Assembly (NCBI RefSeq): GCF_048544455.1
Contig: NC_133536.1
Coordinates: forward strand, 26,104,152 to 26,168,151
Length of the DNA stretch: 64,000 bases
Direction of reading: 5' to 3'
DNA from: Silene latifolia
Taxonomy: Eukaryota > Streptophyta > Magnoliopsida > Caryophyllales > Caryophyllaceae
In this document: piece by piece, positions 11,992 through 23,732 of the stretch
How the letters are laid out: every line of letters starts with the position of its first letter
Numbering within the stretch: position 1 is the first letter of the stretch
Made by a program: the position numbers and the translations under genes
Notes under the pieces: model-generated
What the model saw: the letters and a program-made list of their open reading frames with translations, nothing else
What the model was told of the DNA's origin: nothing
Databases searched by the model: none

Positions 11992-12010
11992 TGGCGACTC
12001 CGCTGGGGAT
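11992..12010 (+). promoter_or_regulatory. Primer-binding site (tRNA-Arg type)
   Basis: TGGCGACTCCGCTGGGGAT begins three bases after the LTR end. It is complementary to a tRNA-Arg 3' end ending GGAGTCG-CCA, the primer known for Tat/Ogre-type elements. Confidence 0.8.
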
Positions 12011-12771
12011 AATATATTTACGTGTAGCCAAGGGTGAAACTTGAACAAGGTTAGGGAATAGTTTGTACAAGACAATTGTCGGTTTTCATAACTCGCTCAT
12101 TCTAGATCGTTTCATTCGGCCTTCCTAGGCCCAACCCAACCCATTCGACCAATCGTCCCGTCTAAACGGTCCTAATTCTTATTTGTGCCTAAGGATGGAT
12201 AGCGATTGACGTCATCCATACCATGGTACTTACTCTTGTTTGTATCAAGGACTTTCACTACTTGAAGAAATGGACTACGATCGGCCTTACTCTTGTTTGG
12301 TACGAGCCTCTCCACAGACTTCGGGTTTGATCGTTCGGTATGGCAACTCACCCTTTAAACCAAAACCTTTTTAAATGCACTCAGCATCCCGTTATAATGC
12401 TTGTATGAATGTTTGTACCTTACGTGATCACCATTTCTAAACGAAATCATGACGATTTTTGTAAATCAAAATACTTTTAAAATGCAAATTTCAAAAAGGC
12501 CAATAATTAGCACAAAACCGAGTCAAAACACTATCCATTTGTCAAGTCAAATTTCGGGCCCAAGCCCATTTCAAAACCTCGAGTCCACTCCTACAACTAC
12601 ACTAAAGTTGACTAGGACCAACATTTTTCAAATCTTGTCATTTCTTCAAAAGCTCACTGACACAAGTGGCACACACCCACTTCACGAGTCAAAACATTTC
12701 TTTCTTAGTAAGTGTGTTAGAATGGTCGATCGTGTTTTGATTCGTCATCGACCTCTTATCCAGTTTCCACG
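12011..12771 (+). other. Leader region of element 1
   Basis: Untranslated leader between PBS and gag. The 114-codon ORF at 12449-12793 ends just inside gag and has no recognisable domain. I treat it as non-coding leader. Confidence 0.5.
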
Positions 12772-15700
12772 ATGCTTGAAACAAGCGACGTGAACTTCAA
12801 TCAACTCCAAGATAGTAATGATCGAATCCTAACCGCGCTATCTCAACTCCAAGTTACTCAAGACCAAGTGTATGATCGCCTTGACACCATCGAGGGCCGG
12901 ATCTATACCATAGAAACGAGGTTTCCTCCTCGGGAAAGTGAAGTCGTTGATGACTTCGTGAATGACTTCAGGGACGAAAACCCTCCCATGGGTATGACTG
13001 CAGCTGAGAAACGACTCCAATACTTAGAGGAGCAATTGATGTATCTTAAAGGGGATGACATTTATAGGGAGAATAATCGCAAGTATGAGGCCGTGAGTTC
13101 CAAGTTACCAACCAACTTCAACATGACGGATATCCCTAAATTCAAGGGGAACGAAAACCCTTTGAACCACATCCGTACTTTGAAGGACTACATGTCTATC
13201 AAAGGCATCAAACCCGAGATGTTCAAAAGGATATTTACTTCATCTCTTGACACCATCCCAAAGCAATAGTTCTACTCTCTAGAACACAAGAAAATCGCTA
13301 CTTGGGAAGACGCCGCGATTGAGTTTGCTAAGCAATATGCGGATAATGCTGAGATCCAAGTTAACACGCGCACTTTAGAGGTTCTTACCCAAAATGACAA
13401 AGAAGGTTTCACCGACTTCCTAAGTAGGTGGAGTAAGACTAGTACCCAACTAGTTGAACGCCCGGATGAGGCTACCCTCGTGGAGAAATTCGTGGACAAC
13501 CTAAAGCCCATCTATGCAAATCATTTGAGGTACCAAAACATCAAAACTTTCAAAGACTTAACCGTACTAGGAACGAGGATTGAAGATGACATTCGTAAAG
13601 GTCTCTTGTCCAAAACGGTAGGTCGAGGATATCAAGGCTCAACAAGTCATTCTTACGGCTCCACTAGCAAGACCGATGAAGTTAACCTCCTCGAGCCATC
13701 CAAGAAGAGTATCCCACCAAGGAAATTTACAAATCTTGGGGACACTTACTCCAATGCTCTAAAAAGGTTAATGAAACAAGGCAAACTCCAACCCATAGGC
13801 CCTACACCCGAACCGGAAAAGAAATCCAAGTTTTGGGACGAGAACTCATACTGCGAATATCATAGGGGTAAGGGACATGACACAGAAAAATGCTACAAAT
13901 TGAAGAACGTGCTTCAAGACATGATTGAGGATGGTCGACTACTAATACCGCCGGGAGGTAAGCCCAACAACACTCAGAATCCTCTTGGAATTCTAGTGAT
14001 CACAAGTGAAGAATCTACCTTAGATTGTTCACACCTCGTTTCTCCAATCGAAGACGAGGTTCACGCGATCGAGAATGAAGGGTTCTACTCTACCATCTCC
14101 CCTACCATTACCGACTTCATCGCATGGGCAAGGAGTGTGTATATGCCAGTTTCAGAATTGGAAAATATGGTGACAACCTTACATGACCCCAACGCGACAC
14201 CTAAAGAACATGCGCCACTAATCGTTTCCCAAAATGCTACTATGCAAGAAGTAGTTGTCGTGGTTGATAAGCTAATCGACCAAATTACACAAATAGAGGA
14301 CGAGATCATGAGAATGAGGGGGCTTGCTACAGTCAATGGAGTATGGGCCGATGATGATGAAGACGAGTATCTCATTGAACACTCCCTAGTCAAGGAAATA
14401 GTCCAAAATGGTGAAGACCAAGATGTGGACCACCTAAATCGTTCGGGGCGTCCATATCAAAGTACTACTCAAAATGGTCCAAACAACGTTATCACGCCAA
14501 ATGATAACGAAGATGACTCTAGTGATCATTTGCTCAAGCAATTACAGAAGACAAAGTCTGATCTTTCAGTCTGGAAATTAGTAGCAAGCTCATTCCCACA
14601 TCGCCAAGCTTTACTGCAAGCTTTGGCCAAACTAAATGTAGCACATAACTCCACGCCCGACGATGTAGTCAACTTGGTCTTCCAAGAATCACCGAAGCTA
14701 AGTAATCCTATTACTTTCTCAGATGAAGATTTGCCACCCTTTGGCGCTAGTCACAACTTGGCTCTTTACATCACTGTCATTTGCTTAAAAAAGAACGTGC
14801 CAATGACCTTGGTAGATGATGGCTCCTCGGTCAATGTCATACTTTTGAAAACAGCATACAAACTAGGCATGAAAGAGTCGGATTGGACCCCCACCAATCA
14901 AGGTGTTCGCGCATATGATGGTACAAGACGAAAGGTAGTAGGACTCGTTAACCTAACCATAGCCACAAGGCCAATTGAGCGAAAGGTTAACTTCCAAATA
15001 GTGGACATTGAAGCTTCCTTCAACATATTCCTGGGAAGACCTTGGATTCACGCTTCCAAAGCAGTAACATCCACTCTTCACCAAAAGATCAAAACCTCAC
15101 TAAATGGCAAAGTGGTGACGATCACTTTGTCGCCCATTAAGGCAATAATCGAAAAGAAGTCAAATAATCAAGTCCTTGCGGATCCAGTACATGAACTTGG
15201 GGGCTTTCAAAGCATAAGTGTCATAGAAAGAGAGTTGGCACCCCTATACTACGATCCCTACTCCAACTTGGTGGTCAACCACATACTCAAATCCCAGGGA
15301 TACTTCCCTGGAATGCCTTTGAACCCTGTCCGAAGAAACACCTTCGTTCCCTACAAGGAAGGCAACTCAAAAAGAATATCACTTGGACTAGGATACAAAC
15401 CCACTAAGAAGGAAGTTCTCGAGATGCTTGCTCAAGTTCAAAGCCGTAAGCATATAGGAGTCCAAGTGCGACCATATTTCCCTACCCTAAATGGATACTT
15501 TGTTAGGGAAGGAAGTCAAGAACTCTTTCACGGATTTCCCGAACCTTGGCACTACCTCGGAAGGAAGCTAGCCGGAATCGAGATCTTTCACGATTTCTAC
15601 TTCATTCCTCCAGAAACGGTTCTTACCGTCGAAGCTCGTCAAGCACCTTGCTTAGACGAACAAGCTGTTAGTCTACTGTTTGGAGAAGATCGATTTGTTA

Positions 15701-15810
15701 GAGCCGCGCAGGATGAGATCATTACTATGATATATCAAGACAGCCACTTCAACCCTACCACGTTAATCACAGAAACAAACGCGAACCAGCAAAAAGGATG
15801 GAGAAAATAA
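12772..15810 (+). pseudogene. gag-pro: gag-protease of element 1
   Basis: One reading frame from 12772 to the TAA at 15808. The N-terminal coiled-coil-like part (QLQ, LDTIEGRIYTIE) leads into the capsid domain (SLEHKKIATWEDAAIEFAKQ; DKEGFTDFLSRW). A zinc-finger-like CEYHRGKGHDTEKC follows at about 13852. An aspartic protease comes next, with LVDDGSSVNV at about 14808 and FLGRPWIH at about 15030. A TAG at 13267-13269 interrupts the capsid where a tryptophan would fit (TGG to TAG). The TAA at 15808 separates this part from pol, whose reading continues in the same frame. That TAA may be a lesion or a natural gag-pro boundary; I cannot decide. Gag packages the RNA and protease processes the polyprotein. 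Confidence 0.9.
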
Positions 15811-17617
15811 ATCAAGTGGACCAACAATCAAGGAAGACTCTTCAAGATCACCACTGGAGAAGGAGCGATGTTCAAAGGAGAACCAGAAGACGATGAATTC
15901 GAGTCAGAGTCAGAGTCGGAGTCAGAGTCGGAGTCTAGAGAAGTCACTAAGGAGTCTCCTCCTGTCGTCGTCCCCACTCCCTTTGTTTCTCCTAGCTTAG
16001 CCTCAAATAGTAACAGTAGTTCGGGAAATGTCCCAAAAACTGTCCCTTTACCGCCGCTGACCACAGATCATATGGCTTATTTGTTTCAACTTTTCTCAAA
16101 CTTTAATATGAATAAATCAGGTTCTGCTTACTCTTTGTGTTATCTTGAATGCAATTCTATTTACGATGATACTGAGGATGACCCAGACCCAGACTCAATT
16201 GAGATACCTCCCTACATAGCCAAGGAAATACTATAAGAGGGGGAAGGGGGACCAGTAATAGAGAACACCGAACCCATCAACGTAGGAACCGAACTAGAAC
16301 CCCAAGAACTTAGGATAGGGACTACCTTGAACCCCACTGAAAGGGCCAGTTTCATAGACCTCCTACACGAGTTCAAAGACGTTTTCGCTTGGTCCTACAA
16401 AGACATGCCAGGGATCGACAGGGATATCGCCGAACATAGAATCCCAATTAAGCCAGGTTTCAAGCCCGTGAAACAGAAGTTTCGTCGAAAGAGGACAGAA
16501 TGGGCTCTCAAGATTAAGGAAGAAGTCGATAAGCAATTCAAAGCCGGGTTCATCAAAGTTTCCGAGTACTCTGACTGGGTAGCCAACATAGTACCCGTCT
16601 CCAAAAAGGATGGGAGAATCCGTGTTTGTGTTGATTTTAGAGACTTAAACAAAGAAAGTCCTAAAGATGACTTTCCTCTACCACATATCGACATATTGGT
16701 GGACAATACCGCAGATCACGCGTTACTATCCTTCATGGATGGGTACGCGGGTTACAACCAAATCAAGATGGCCATAGAAGACATGCATAAGACCGCCTTT
16801 GTCACTCAATGGGGAACCTATTGCTATACGGTCATGCCGTTTGGGTTAATCAACGCCGGAGCTACATATCAACGCACCGCAACTACACTCCTACATGACA
16901 TGATGCACAAAGAAGTTGAGGTATACGTAGACGACATGATTGTCAAGTCCAAGGATAGAGAAGGGCATATTGCGAACCTTCGCAAATTCTTCTCAAGGCT
17001 ACGAAAGTACAACATGAGGCTCAATCCTCAGAAATGCGCATTCGGAGTAACATCTGGCAAACTCCTTGATCGAAATGCCACAACCTCAAACGGAAAAAGA
17101 AGTCAGAGGATTCCTGGGAAAAGTGCAATATATAAGTCGATTCATATCGAAACTCACCATGATCTGTGAACCTATCTTCAAAACGCTCAAGAAAACAGAC
17201 CACACCATGTGGGATGATGACTGTCAGAAGGCATTCGACCGAATCAAGGAGATATTAGCTAAACTACCCGTGCTTATGCCACCTCAACGAGATCAACCTC
17301 TTGGTTTATATCTCACAGTAACTAAAACAGCCATGGGCGCAATGCTAGCTCAAACCGTAGGAAAGGAAGAAAGGGATATCTACTACCTTAGTAAGAAGTT
17401 CTTGGAGTACGAGTGCAAATACTCGCAACTCGAAAACACATGCCTCGCTCTTGTGTGGGCAACGAAGAAGCTACGTCATTACATGCTTAGCTACTCCGTC
17501 AAAATATACTCCAAAATGGATCCAGTCAAATACCTATTCGAGAAACCCGTCCTCAACGGACGACTAGCAAGATGGACTTTGATGCTCTCAGAGTTCGATC
17601 TCAAATACGTACCTCTG
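15811..17617 (+). pseudogene. pol: pol of element 1, 5' part: linker, reverse transcriptase, RNase H
   Basis: The same frame as gag continues through an acidic Ser-Glu repeat linker (about 15898-15940) and a TAA at 16234-16236. The reverse transcriptase follows from about 16327: WAL.IKEEVDKQ, RVCVDFRDLNK, YNQIKMA, MPFGLINAGATYQR and the YVDD active site at about 16923. Near 17062 a short deletion joins the RT thumb directly to IEMPQPQTEKEVRGFLGK and shifts the frame. The connection/RNase H part (KAFDRIKEIL, LGLYLTVTKTAMGAMLAQ, LENTCLALVWATKKLRHY) then runs in the new frame until element 2 interrupts it after KYVPL. The sequence resumes at 35525 in phase, because the insertion plus duplication is a multiple of three. 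Confidence 0.9.
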
Positions 17618-18688
17618 TGTAGATACCCGTATCCGTCGATATTGGAATTTATAGAGAACCCGACAAACACCCGATGATGATAGGACACATGTATTCTTTA
17701 GTTGTCATTGTCATTATTTGGAGCTCGTTTTACGATGTAGAATGGGCGTCGTCGATGAAGTATTTTATTATTTTAAATGATATTTAAATTAATGTTTTTT
17801 CAAATCCTCTTCTTTCTCCCTTTTATTTCGTTTTTTATGTTTGTTTTTTATAGTTTGTTTTTGTTTGTTTATCGTTTTTTGTTTATCGATTGTTCTCATT
17901 AACTATGAAACTAGTTTAGTCCGAGTATGAGTTAAAGTACCACCATGAACACCTGCGTTGACTTGAGATGGGAAAGAAACCGCTACATCAGTCGGTCGTA
18001 CACCCCCGTCTCATTTACATATCCTCGTGTTCAAGGTAGGGCATTAATAAAACGAATTCTAACTTCGCTCTTCGCTTTTGACCCCTCTTCTGTTTCGTGT
18101 GATTCGACCCACCCTAGGACCATTCACATGTTAGTATGACCTCTGATTGTTAACATATAACTCGTTTAGATGACATTAGATCAATTTAATAACCTAATTA
18201 GACACATTAGGGTACATCGACGTAGCTTTAAAACTCAACTGACAATTCTATAACCTAATTGAATGCATCTCTCTCTTTCACCTAATTTCTCGCTAGTATA
18301 AGAGTGCGTGATTAGCACCTTCTTATTAACACTCGATGAGTTAACTTAATTAGCAAACTTGACCTAATTTGACCCCCTTTGGCCGTATAGAATACACCTT
18401 GGCGTGACGTCATCTCAATCGATCAACGTTGCTTCTAACTCGTTTTCTAACTTGTTTTCTATCCTGTTTCGCAATCATCTATCTAACCTAATGAATCTAA
18501 CCTAAGGATTAGGGTATGCTAGATCGTGTAGGCCGTGTTTGGCCGTGTCCTTGTAGTCCCTTTTTCTCGTTATTTTCTCATCTTTATCTCGTTATTTCGT
18601 ATCTTGTAATTACTTTGTTTATCGAGTCATGTTTGGTAGTTTGTTTGTAATTAGTTTTACTTTTATCGAGTCAAAACCTCTTCTAAAA
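17618..18688 (+). repeat. 5' LTR of element 2, left half
   Basis: Starts TGTAGATACCCG. Compared with the 3' LTR, a block corresponding to 32485-33731 (about 1.25 kb) is missing at 17810/17811. The missing block holds the TATA box at 33106. The half ends where CACTA inserted (TSD AAA at 18686-18688). Confidence 0.85.
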
Positions 18689-18711
18689 CACTACAACAAA
18701 TCCCTTGCATT

Positions 18712-18936
18712 TTTTACGTTTATAAAGCCAACTCTCGACGCAAAAAAGCGTCGATAATTATATTCTCGATGCTTCTTAAAAGCGTCAAAATTTTCGCCGT
18801 CAGTATTTTTTGACGCTTTTTGGTGTCACCATTATTGACGCATTTATGCGTCAATAATAAAAACTACGCTTTTAAGTGTCACTCTATGGCATAATCACGA
18901 CGCTAAAATTATATATTCATGACGCTTTTAAGCATC
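18712..18936 (+). repeat. CACTA subterminal repeats (left)
   Basis: GACGC/GCGTC words followed or preceded by TTTT/AAAA recur about a dozen times in direct and inverted orientation. Such repeats are the transposase-binding region in CACTA elements. A shorter right-hand set lies at about 25845-25925 (GTCGACGCTTTGTTAAAGCGTCG). Confidence 0.7.
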
Positions 18937-19484
18937 ATTTGTTCATATTCTCTATAACGAGTTATTGTATGCATCAATTTTGTTGTACTCATACATCACA
19001 GCATATATTTAATCAAAGTTCTTACACTTTACTTTGTCGGTTTGGGGTCGTTATATTGTAACAGAACCTCATAATTAATAACCACGAAAATTAGAAAACT
19101 CATATATAATAATTAGTAGCTAGTTACTACAATTATTATATTATTCAACCATGCCAATATAGAAAAACTGTTGAGTAAACTTAATCCAAAATACATATTA
19201 AAACTGAAGTTATCAAATGGTACTAGAACAAAAAATCTCTTAATAAAATAATTCGACGCGATAGTTGTAGCAGATAACATTCCGTCTCATTATTCCGGCG
19301 CGACTTGACCATCCAAAGAATCAGAAACCTACAAATTTCAAATGAGCGCGTCGATTTAGTATTAGGTAATAATTCAGTGCTAGCGGAAATGTAATGAAAC
19401 TGCGAAGCAACATCAGCTAAACATTAACATTAATAGTAGCAACATAAGTTTACAACTTAGACATGATGATTCTTTTCTTGATTG

Positions 19485-19843
19485 AAATATTTTCCAAAGA
19501 ATGTCAAAGTTGAAGGTCTTGGAAATGCGATATATGAATTTTGAGAAAGGGCTACCAAAATCCTTGTGCAAACTAAAAGTTCTCAAAACATTGCATTTAG
19601 TGGAATGTAAATTAGGAGATATTAAGTTGATTGGTGAGATGGGAAGTCTACTTGTTCTTAGTTTGTTTATGTGGATCGTCTATGGACGGGTTACCTGATG
19701 AAATTGGAAAGTTGAACAAACTTCGGTTGTTCTATATGAGAAACTGTCGGTTTAAGGAGCCTAGATTTCCTGCTAATGTGATAGCTAGGCTTTCTCTTCT
19801 CGAAGGGCTCTATTTGGCAGATAGCAACCTTACACAGGAGTAA
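19485..19843 (+). pseudogene. Captured LRR fragment of an NB-LRR resistance gene
   Basis: The translation shows successive leucine-rich repeats: MSKLKVLEMRYMNF, LPKSLCKLKVLKTLHLVEC, LGDIKLIGEMGSLLVLSL, then in another frame LPDEIGKLNKLRLFYMRNC and NVIARLSLLEGLYL. This pattern is characteristic of plant CC-NB-LRR proteins of the RPS2/At4g27190 type. A one-base frameshift at about 19668 separates the two halves. A stop precedes NIFQRM, and the TAA/TAG-rich end at about 19843 closes it. No NB-ARC domain is present in this CACTA. It is a captured, non-functional fragment. Confidence 0.8.
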
Positions 19844-20559
19844 CTTAATCTGACCTAAAGTATAATTGTCTAAGCCTAGTCTGGTAATTCACAGTAGAAG
19901 TCGACAAACAAAGACCCAGCCAACTTGCAGACCTTGGTTCATAGTTCGAATTTCCAAAAGAGATCTCCACTAATGTAATTTTTCTAATCAGTAATGCAAC
20001 CATAGTTCCACCATATTTCAGACACACTTTAATTTGGTGAAAGCTATCATTCTCCGCAAATACTAGGATTGTTGTGAACTCAATCCAAAGACCAGCTCAA
20101 ATCTAATGCAGGAAATTGTTTTTACCCAACAATATTTAGAGTTGATGCAAGGTTCTCAGCATTGTAACAAGTCTAGATCCGGTTAGACGGGAGGTAAGAT
20201 GACCATCAAAAGCCAGTCATATCAAATGAAATTAATATTGCTGCAATATCAAATGAAGCCATGACCCCAGTATACCCTTAGTTGCAAAATTTTGGTTGGC
20301 TACACACACGTTTTTACATTAACAGAAGGCAATATATTACCATTCTAAGCAGTGAAATTTCAATTGTAGCATCATCACCCTACCTAGTAGCAGCGGACTT
20401 CACAGATGGATACACACATGGTGATAGAATAGTGAAATAAGTAAAAAGTACCTCTGTATTAGTTACATGTAAGTTATTCTTTGACAAATGTTCCGTCTTT
20501 CTTTTGATGAGTACTCCTAAACATTACCAATACACTTGGTTCCCTATTATTTCTCTCCT

Positions 20560-21872
20560 CCTGAAACACAATATCAACAAGATGATATGGCTAAATATAC
20601 TAACAAATGTAATGTATGGATGTGTTAAATTTGGATGAAGACATACAAAAGAAGCTCGTATATTAGCATAGCTTTTAGCTCCGGTTGTATGAACATGATT
20701 TTGAAGTGCACATGCTTCTTTTCCACAATCTGTATACCTTTGCATCCAAATTAAAATCATAAATAATTCTACATCAGGCACATACGCGGGTAAGTACACT
20801 ATTATGACACCATTCTTTGCTATATACCTGTCCCTTTCCGTAACAATAATCAACCAAATCAATCCAACTGCCATGAGGATGTCCAGAAGGCGCAGATTGC
20901 TATATCTGTTCTTTCATCAATGTTGTAGGTTTAAAAAGCTTCTTCTTTAAGGAATGTCTATATTGTCTCAAGCTTTTACCTGTGCAATTTAGAATCCCTT
21001 GGTCGTAGCAATCACCATTGGGTATAACAAAACGGGACTTGGAAGAAAAAATAAACAAAAGACATAAATAAAGACATTATAGTAAAGCACATTAAATTTG
21101 AACCTGCACTAACCAATTCGTAAAAAAGAGATCAACTTTATAGATTAGGAGAAATTCTTACACGAATCAACTTAACAATCTCAACTTTGAAGTGTTCTTT
21201 GACATGACGGCAATTTGTTTCTTTAATTGGACAAAACTGCTCCTGTTTTGCAACATCCCCAATAAATCTTACAAGAATATGCCCCCCTTTTTCAGCGGTT
21301 GATAAAACTCATTAAACGTGACAAAGTACTTCACGTTGTTAGCATGCCAAACATCATTAGGGTGGATTAAGTGACTGACCAAATCGTAATTTCCTTCAGC
21401 ATCTAAAAAAATATGCAGACTAAAAGTATCAAAATAAAACGCAAAAAAATAAAATGCACACTAAAAGTATCAAAATAAAACGCAAACTGAAAGTATTGAC
21501 TCGAAGGTAGTATTTATAAAAGCACACTAAAAGCTGGAGAACCTTACCTATTGTTACAACATCCTCCTCCTCGTCAAATTCTACATCATCCGACCATTCA
21601 GGCATTAAATTACAACGCGTGGGCGTGAACAGTTCTCGGACATTATTGGACCTAGTTAGTTGACCATTCTCTAAATTGGAAGTCTCTTTGGCTGCATTTG
21701 GTAATTCTTGATCCTTTGGGATCACTTCTGCATCATCAGAGAGGTTGTTGGGAATTCTGTTTTGATGACTAGGTCTGAGATCACGTGTTTGAGAAGTGTT
21801 TGGGAATTCTGTCTTGATCCTACACCTAAATGCACACCCTGTCGGATACACATAGTCGAATCTGAGTAGCAT
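20560..21872 (-). pseudogene. Captured multi-exon gene fragment, family not recognised
   Basis: Reading the minus strand, a coding stretch from 21872 ends with an acidic run (PEWSDDVEFDEEEDVV) at a good GT donor (exon end 21548). An acceptor after a T-rich tract starts the next exon at 21402: EGNYDLVSHLIHPNDVWHAN, KYFVTFNEFYQPLKKGG. A one-base change in the AAAAAGGGGGG run shifts the frame before HILVRFIGDVAKQEQFCPI. Further exon-like pieces with donors follow (RFVIPNGDCYDQGILNCTG at about 21035; GSWIDLVDYCYGKGQ at about 20870). I do not recognise the family. The splice signals and uneven frame suggest a captured genomic segment, not a retrocopy. Confidence 0.5.
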
Positions 21873-22378
21873 AGCTAATTCACAGGTTTACTCTCAAACA
21901 TACAGGACTTACTGCACTAATATCATCTATGAGAAGCATAACTACCCGAAATGCGAATTAAGACATAATCAAAAGACAGGTAACCTTAGAAGTTACTTTT
22001 AAGAACACGAGTGATCAAGGAAAAATTAGAAACAATACAAAACAGATTAAAATAATGGGTTGTAAGAGTATTCACCAGAAAATAAAATAAATTACTGAAC
22101 TATTTCAAGAAGTCGGATTCTCACCTGCAAATTTTGGCTGAAGCGATTAATTTGATCCTTCCTAGAGCCGTGTGACATTAAGCTTCATGTCTCTAATCTT
22201 CGTTTTTTTACAGCCAAGACAAAGCTTCTGGAAATTATCTACGAAGTACTTCACTAATCAATTTCCAGAATCTGAATATCTCAATCTCACTAACAACCTT
22301 CTAGAGAAAATCGCATAACGAGAGTCGATAATAAGCTACTTGCATACCAAAAAATCACACTGGTCAAATTATATTCTG

Positions 22379-22870
22379 CAAAATAAAACATCCACATCTG
22401 GCACGAAACACAAGAACCGCTCATCCATTAGGCGGTGCAATCTTCTTAAGATCGGCCTCTAGCTCACGATGATGACCCCGAGGCAATTCAAATAAACCCT
22501 TTTTAATACCATCCTTAGCCACAGGATTGGAGTTCTTAACACATTCCTCAGTCTCAAGCTGTATATCAAACTCGGCCGCCTTCCAAAGGCCCCGACAACT
22601 TGGATTACGGCATTTTCGAGTAGTACACATGACAATTGCCCAAGCAGCCATTGCTGCACACACAATACTAACCCCCAAAGACCCATATATAATTAGATTC
22701 TCACAAATTTCCTCTTCCAAAACATAATATACCAAACTAGTAATCTCAGCAAGCTTAGTATGTGTACACATAACGTAAGGGAAGAGCAAAAACCCGAAAG
22801 CGCCAACAACAACAATCAAGATCACAAAATCAATAACAACCAACTTAGATTCACAGCAGGTTGATTGCAT
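22379..22870 (-). pseudogene. Captured At5g19025-like (L34e-superfamily) membrane-protein gene fragment
   Basis: The minus-strand frame from 22870 encodes two hydrophobic segments (VIDFVILIVVVGAFGFLLFP and IYGSLGVSIVCAAMAAWAIV), a CRNPSCRGLWKAAEFDIQLE motif and KKGLFELPRGHHRELEADLK. This matches, from memory, the plant family annotated as ribosomal protein L34e superfamily / uncharacterized At5g19025-like; the role is unknown and the protein is membrane-associated. The frame stops at TGA (22421-22423), but the same frame continues with AVLVFRARCGC, which fits the family C-terminus. The stop is therefore probably a CGA-to-TGA change. Similarity ends at about 22379, the likely capture border. 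Confidence 0.75.
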
Positions 22871-23732
22871 CTGATTATGAATATGATTAATTATACTTCA
22901 TCCTACTAAAATACATTATCGAAATGGGCTCAAAAAAGCTAACACTGCCATCAAAATGCAAACTATGCAAAGACCCAAAAACCAAATTAGAATTAAAAGT
23001 ATTGGAATAAGAAATCAGTTGAATGCATCTATTGGGGATTCTTTGTGTGTTGGACATTGTTCTATCCGTTGAATACATATACGAAAAAAATATCTCAAAA
23101 ATAATAGTAATAAGTATACCCTTTACTACCCATGTCTCCATTTATCGTCTATAACTGAGCATCAAGGTGGTAGTTCCAGAAATAGAGTACTTTGTATCAG
23201 ATAACAGATAGAAGCAAGAGCAATAATTACTTATTAAAGTCCAGAACCGTTGGGAAACTGGATTAATAACACTCGATGCTTGAAATCGCTAATATCTAAT
23301 TATACCAAAATCTAATTCAACACACGTATGACAGTAATAACGTCTGGAGTACTTTGTAATTGAACGATAATGAATAAATTGATGTTGAAGAAAGTAAACA
23401 AACCTTTGTCTTAATTTATAACTGGAAATTGAATGAATCCCAATTGAATCGACTATTGCTATGAATGAATCCCCAATTTGCATTTTGATGCGCGAGTAAA
23501 TGATAAATGAGTTGTTGAATCGATTAGATTGAGCAGTGAGATTAACGGTTTGTCGATTTTTTAATGAAAATGGGAGATGCCAGTTGATTAGCTAGGTTTT
23601 GTTTTAATGAAAATGGGAGAAACTTATGGAAGATGATGGGTTAGGCGCACGGTGGAAATAATTGGTGTGCTATTTAGGCTAATTTTTAATTTTTTAATAA
23701 AATGAAAAAGTGCGCTCAACTTTTACTATATA

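Noticed and set aside
12449-12793. 114-codon ORF upstream of gag
   Set aside because: Lies in the retrotransposon leader, overlaps the gag start in another frame and has no motif.
17945-18139. 64-codon ORF conserved in both LTRs of element 2 (also 33873-34067)
   Set aside because: Conservation is explained by LTR identity; no domain, and differences include amino-acid changes.
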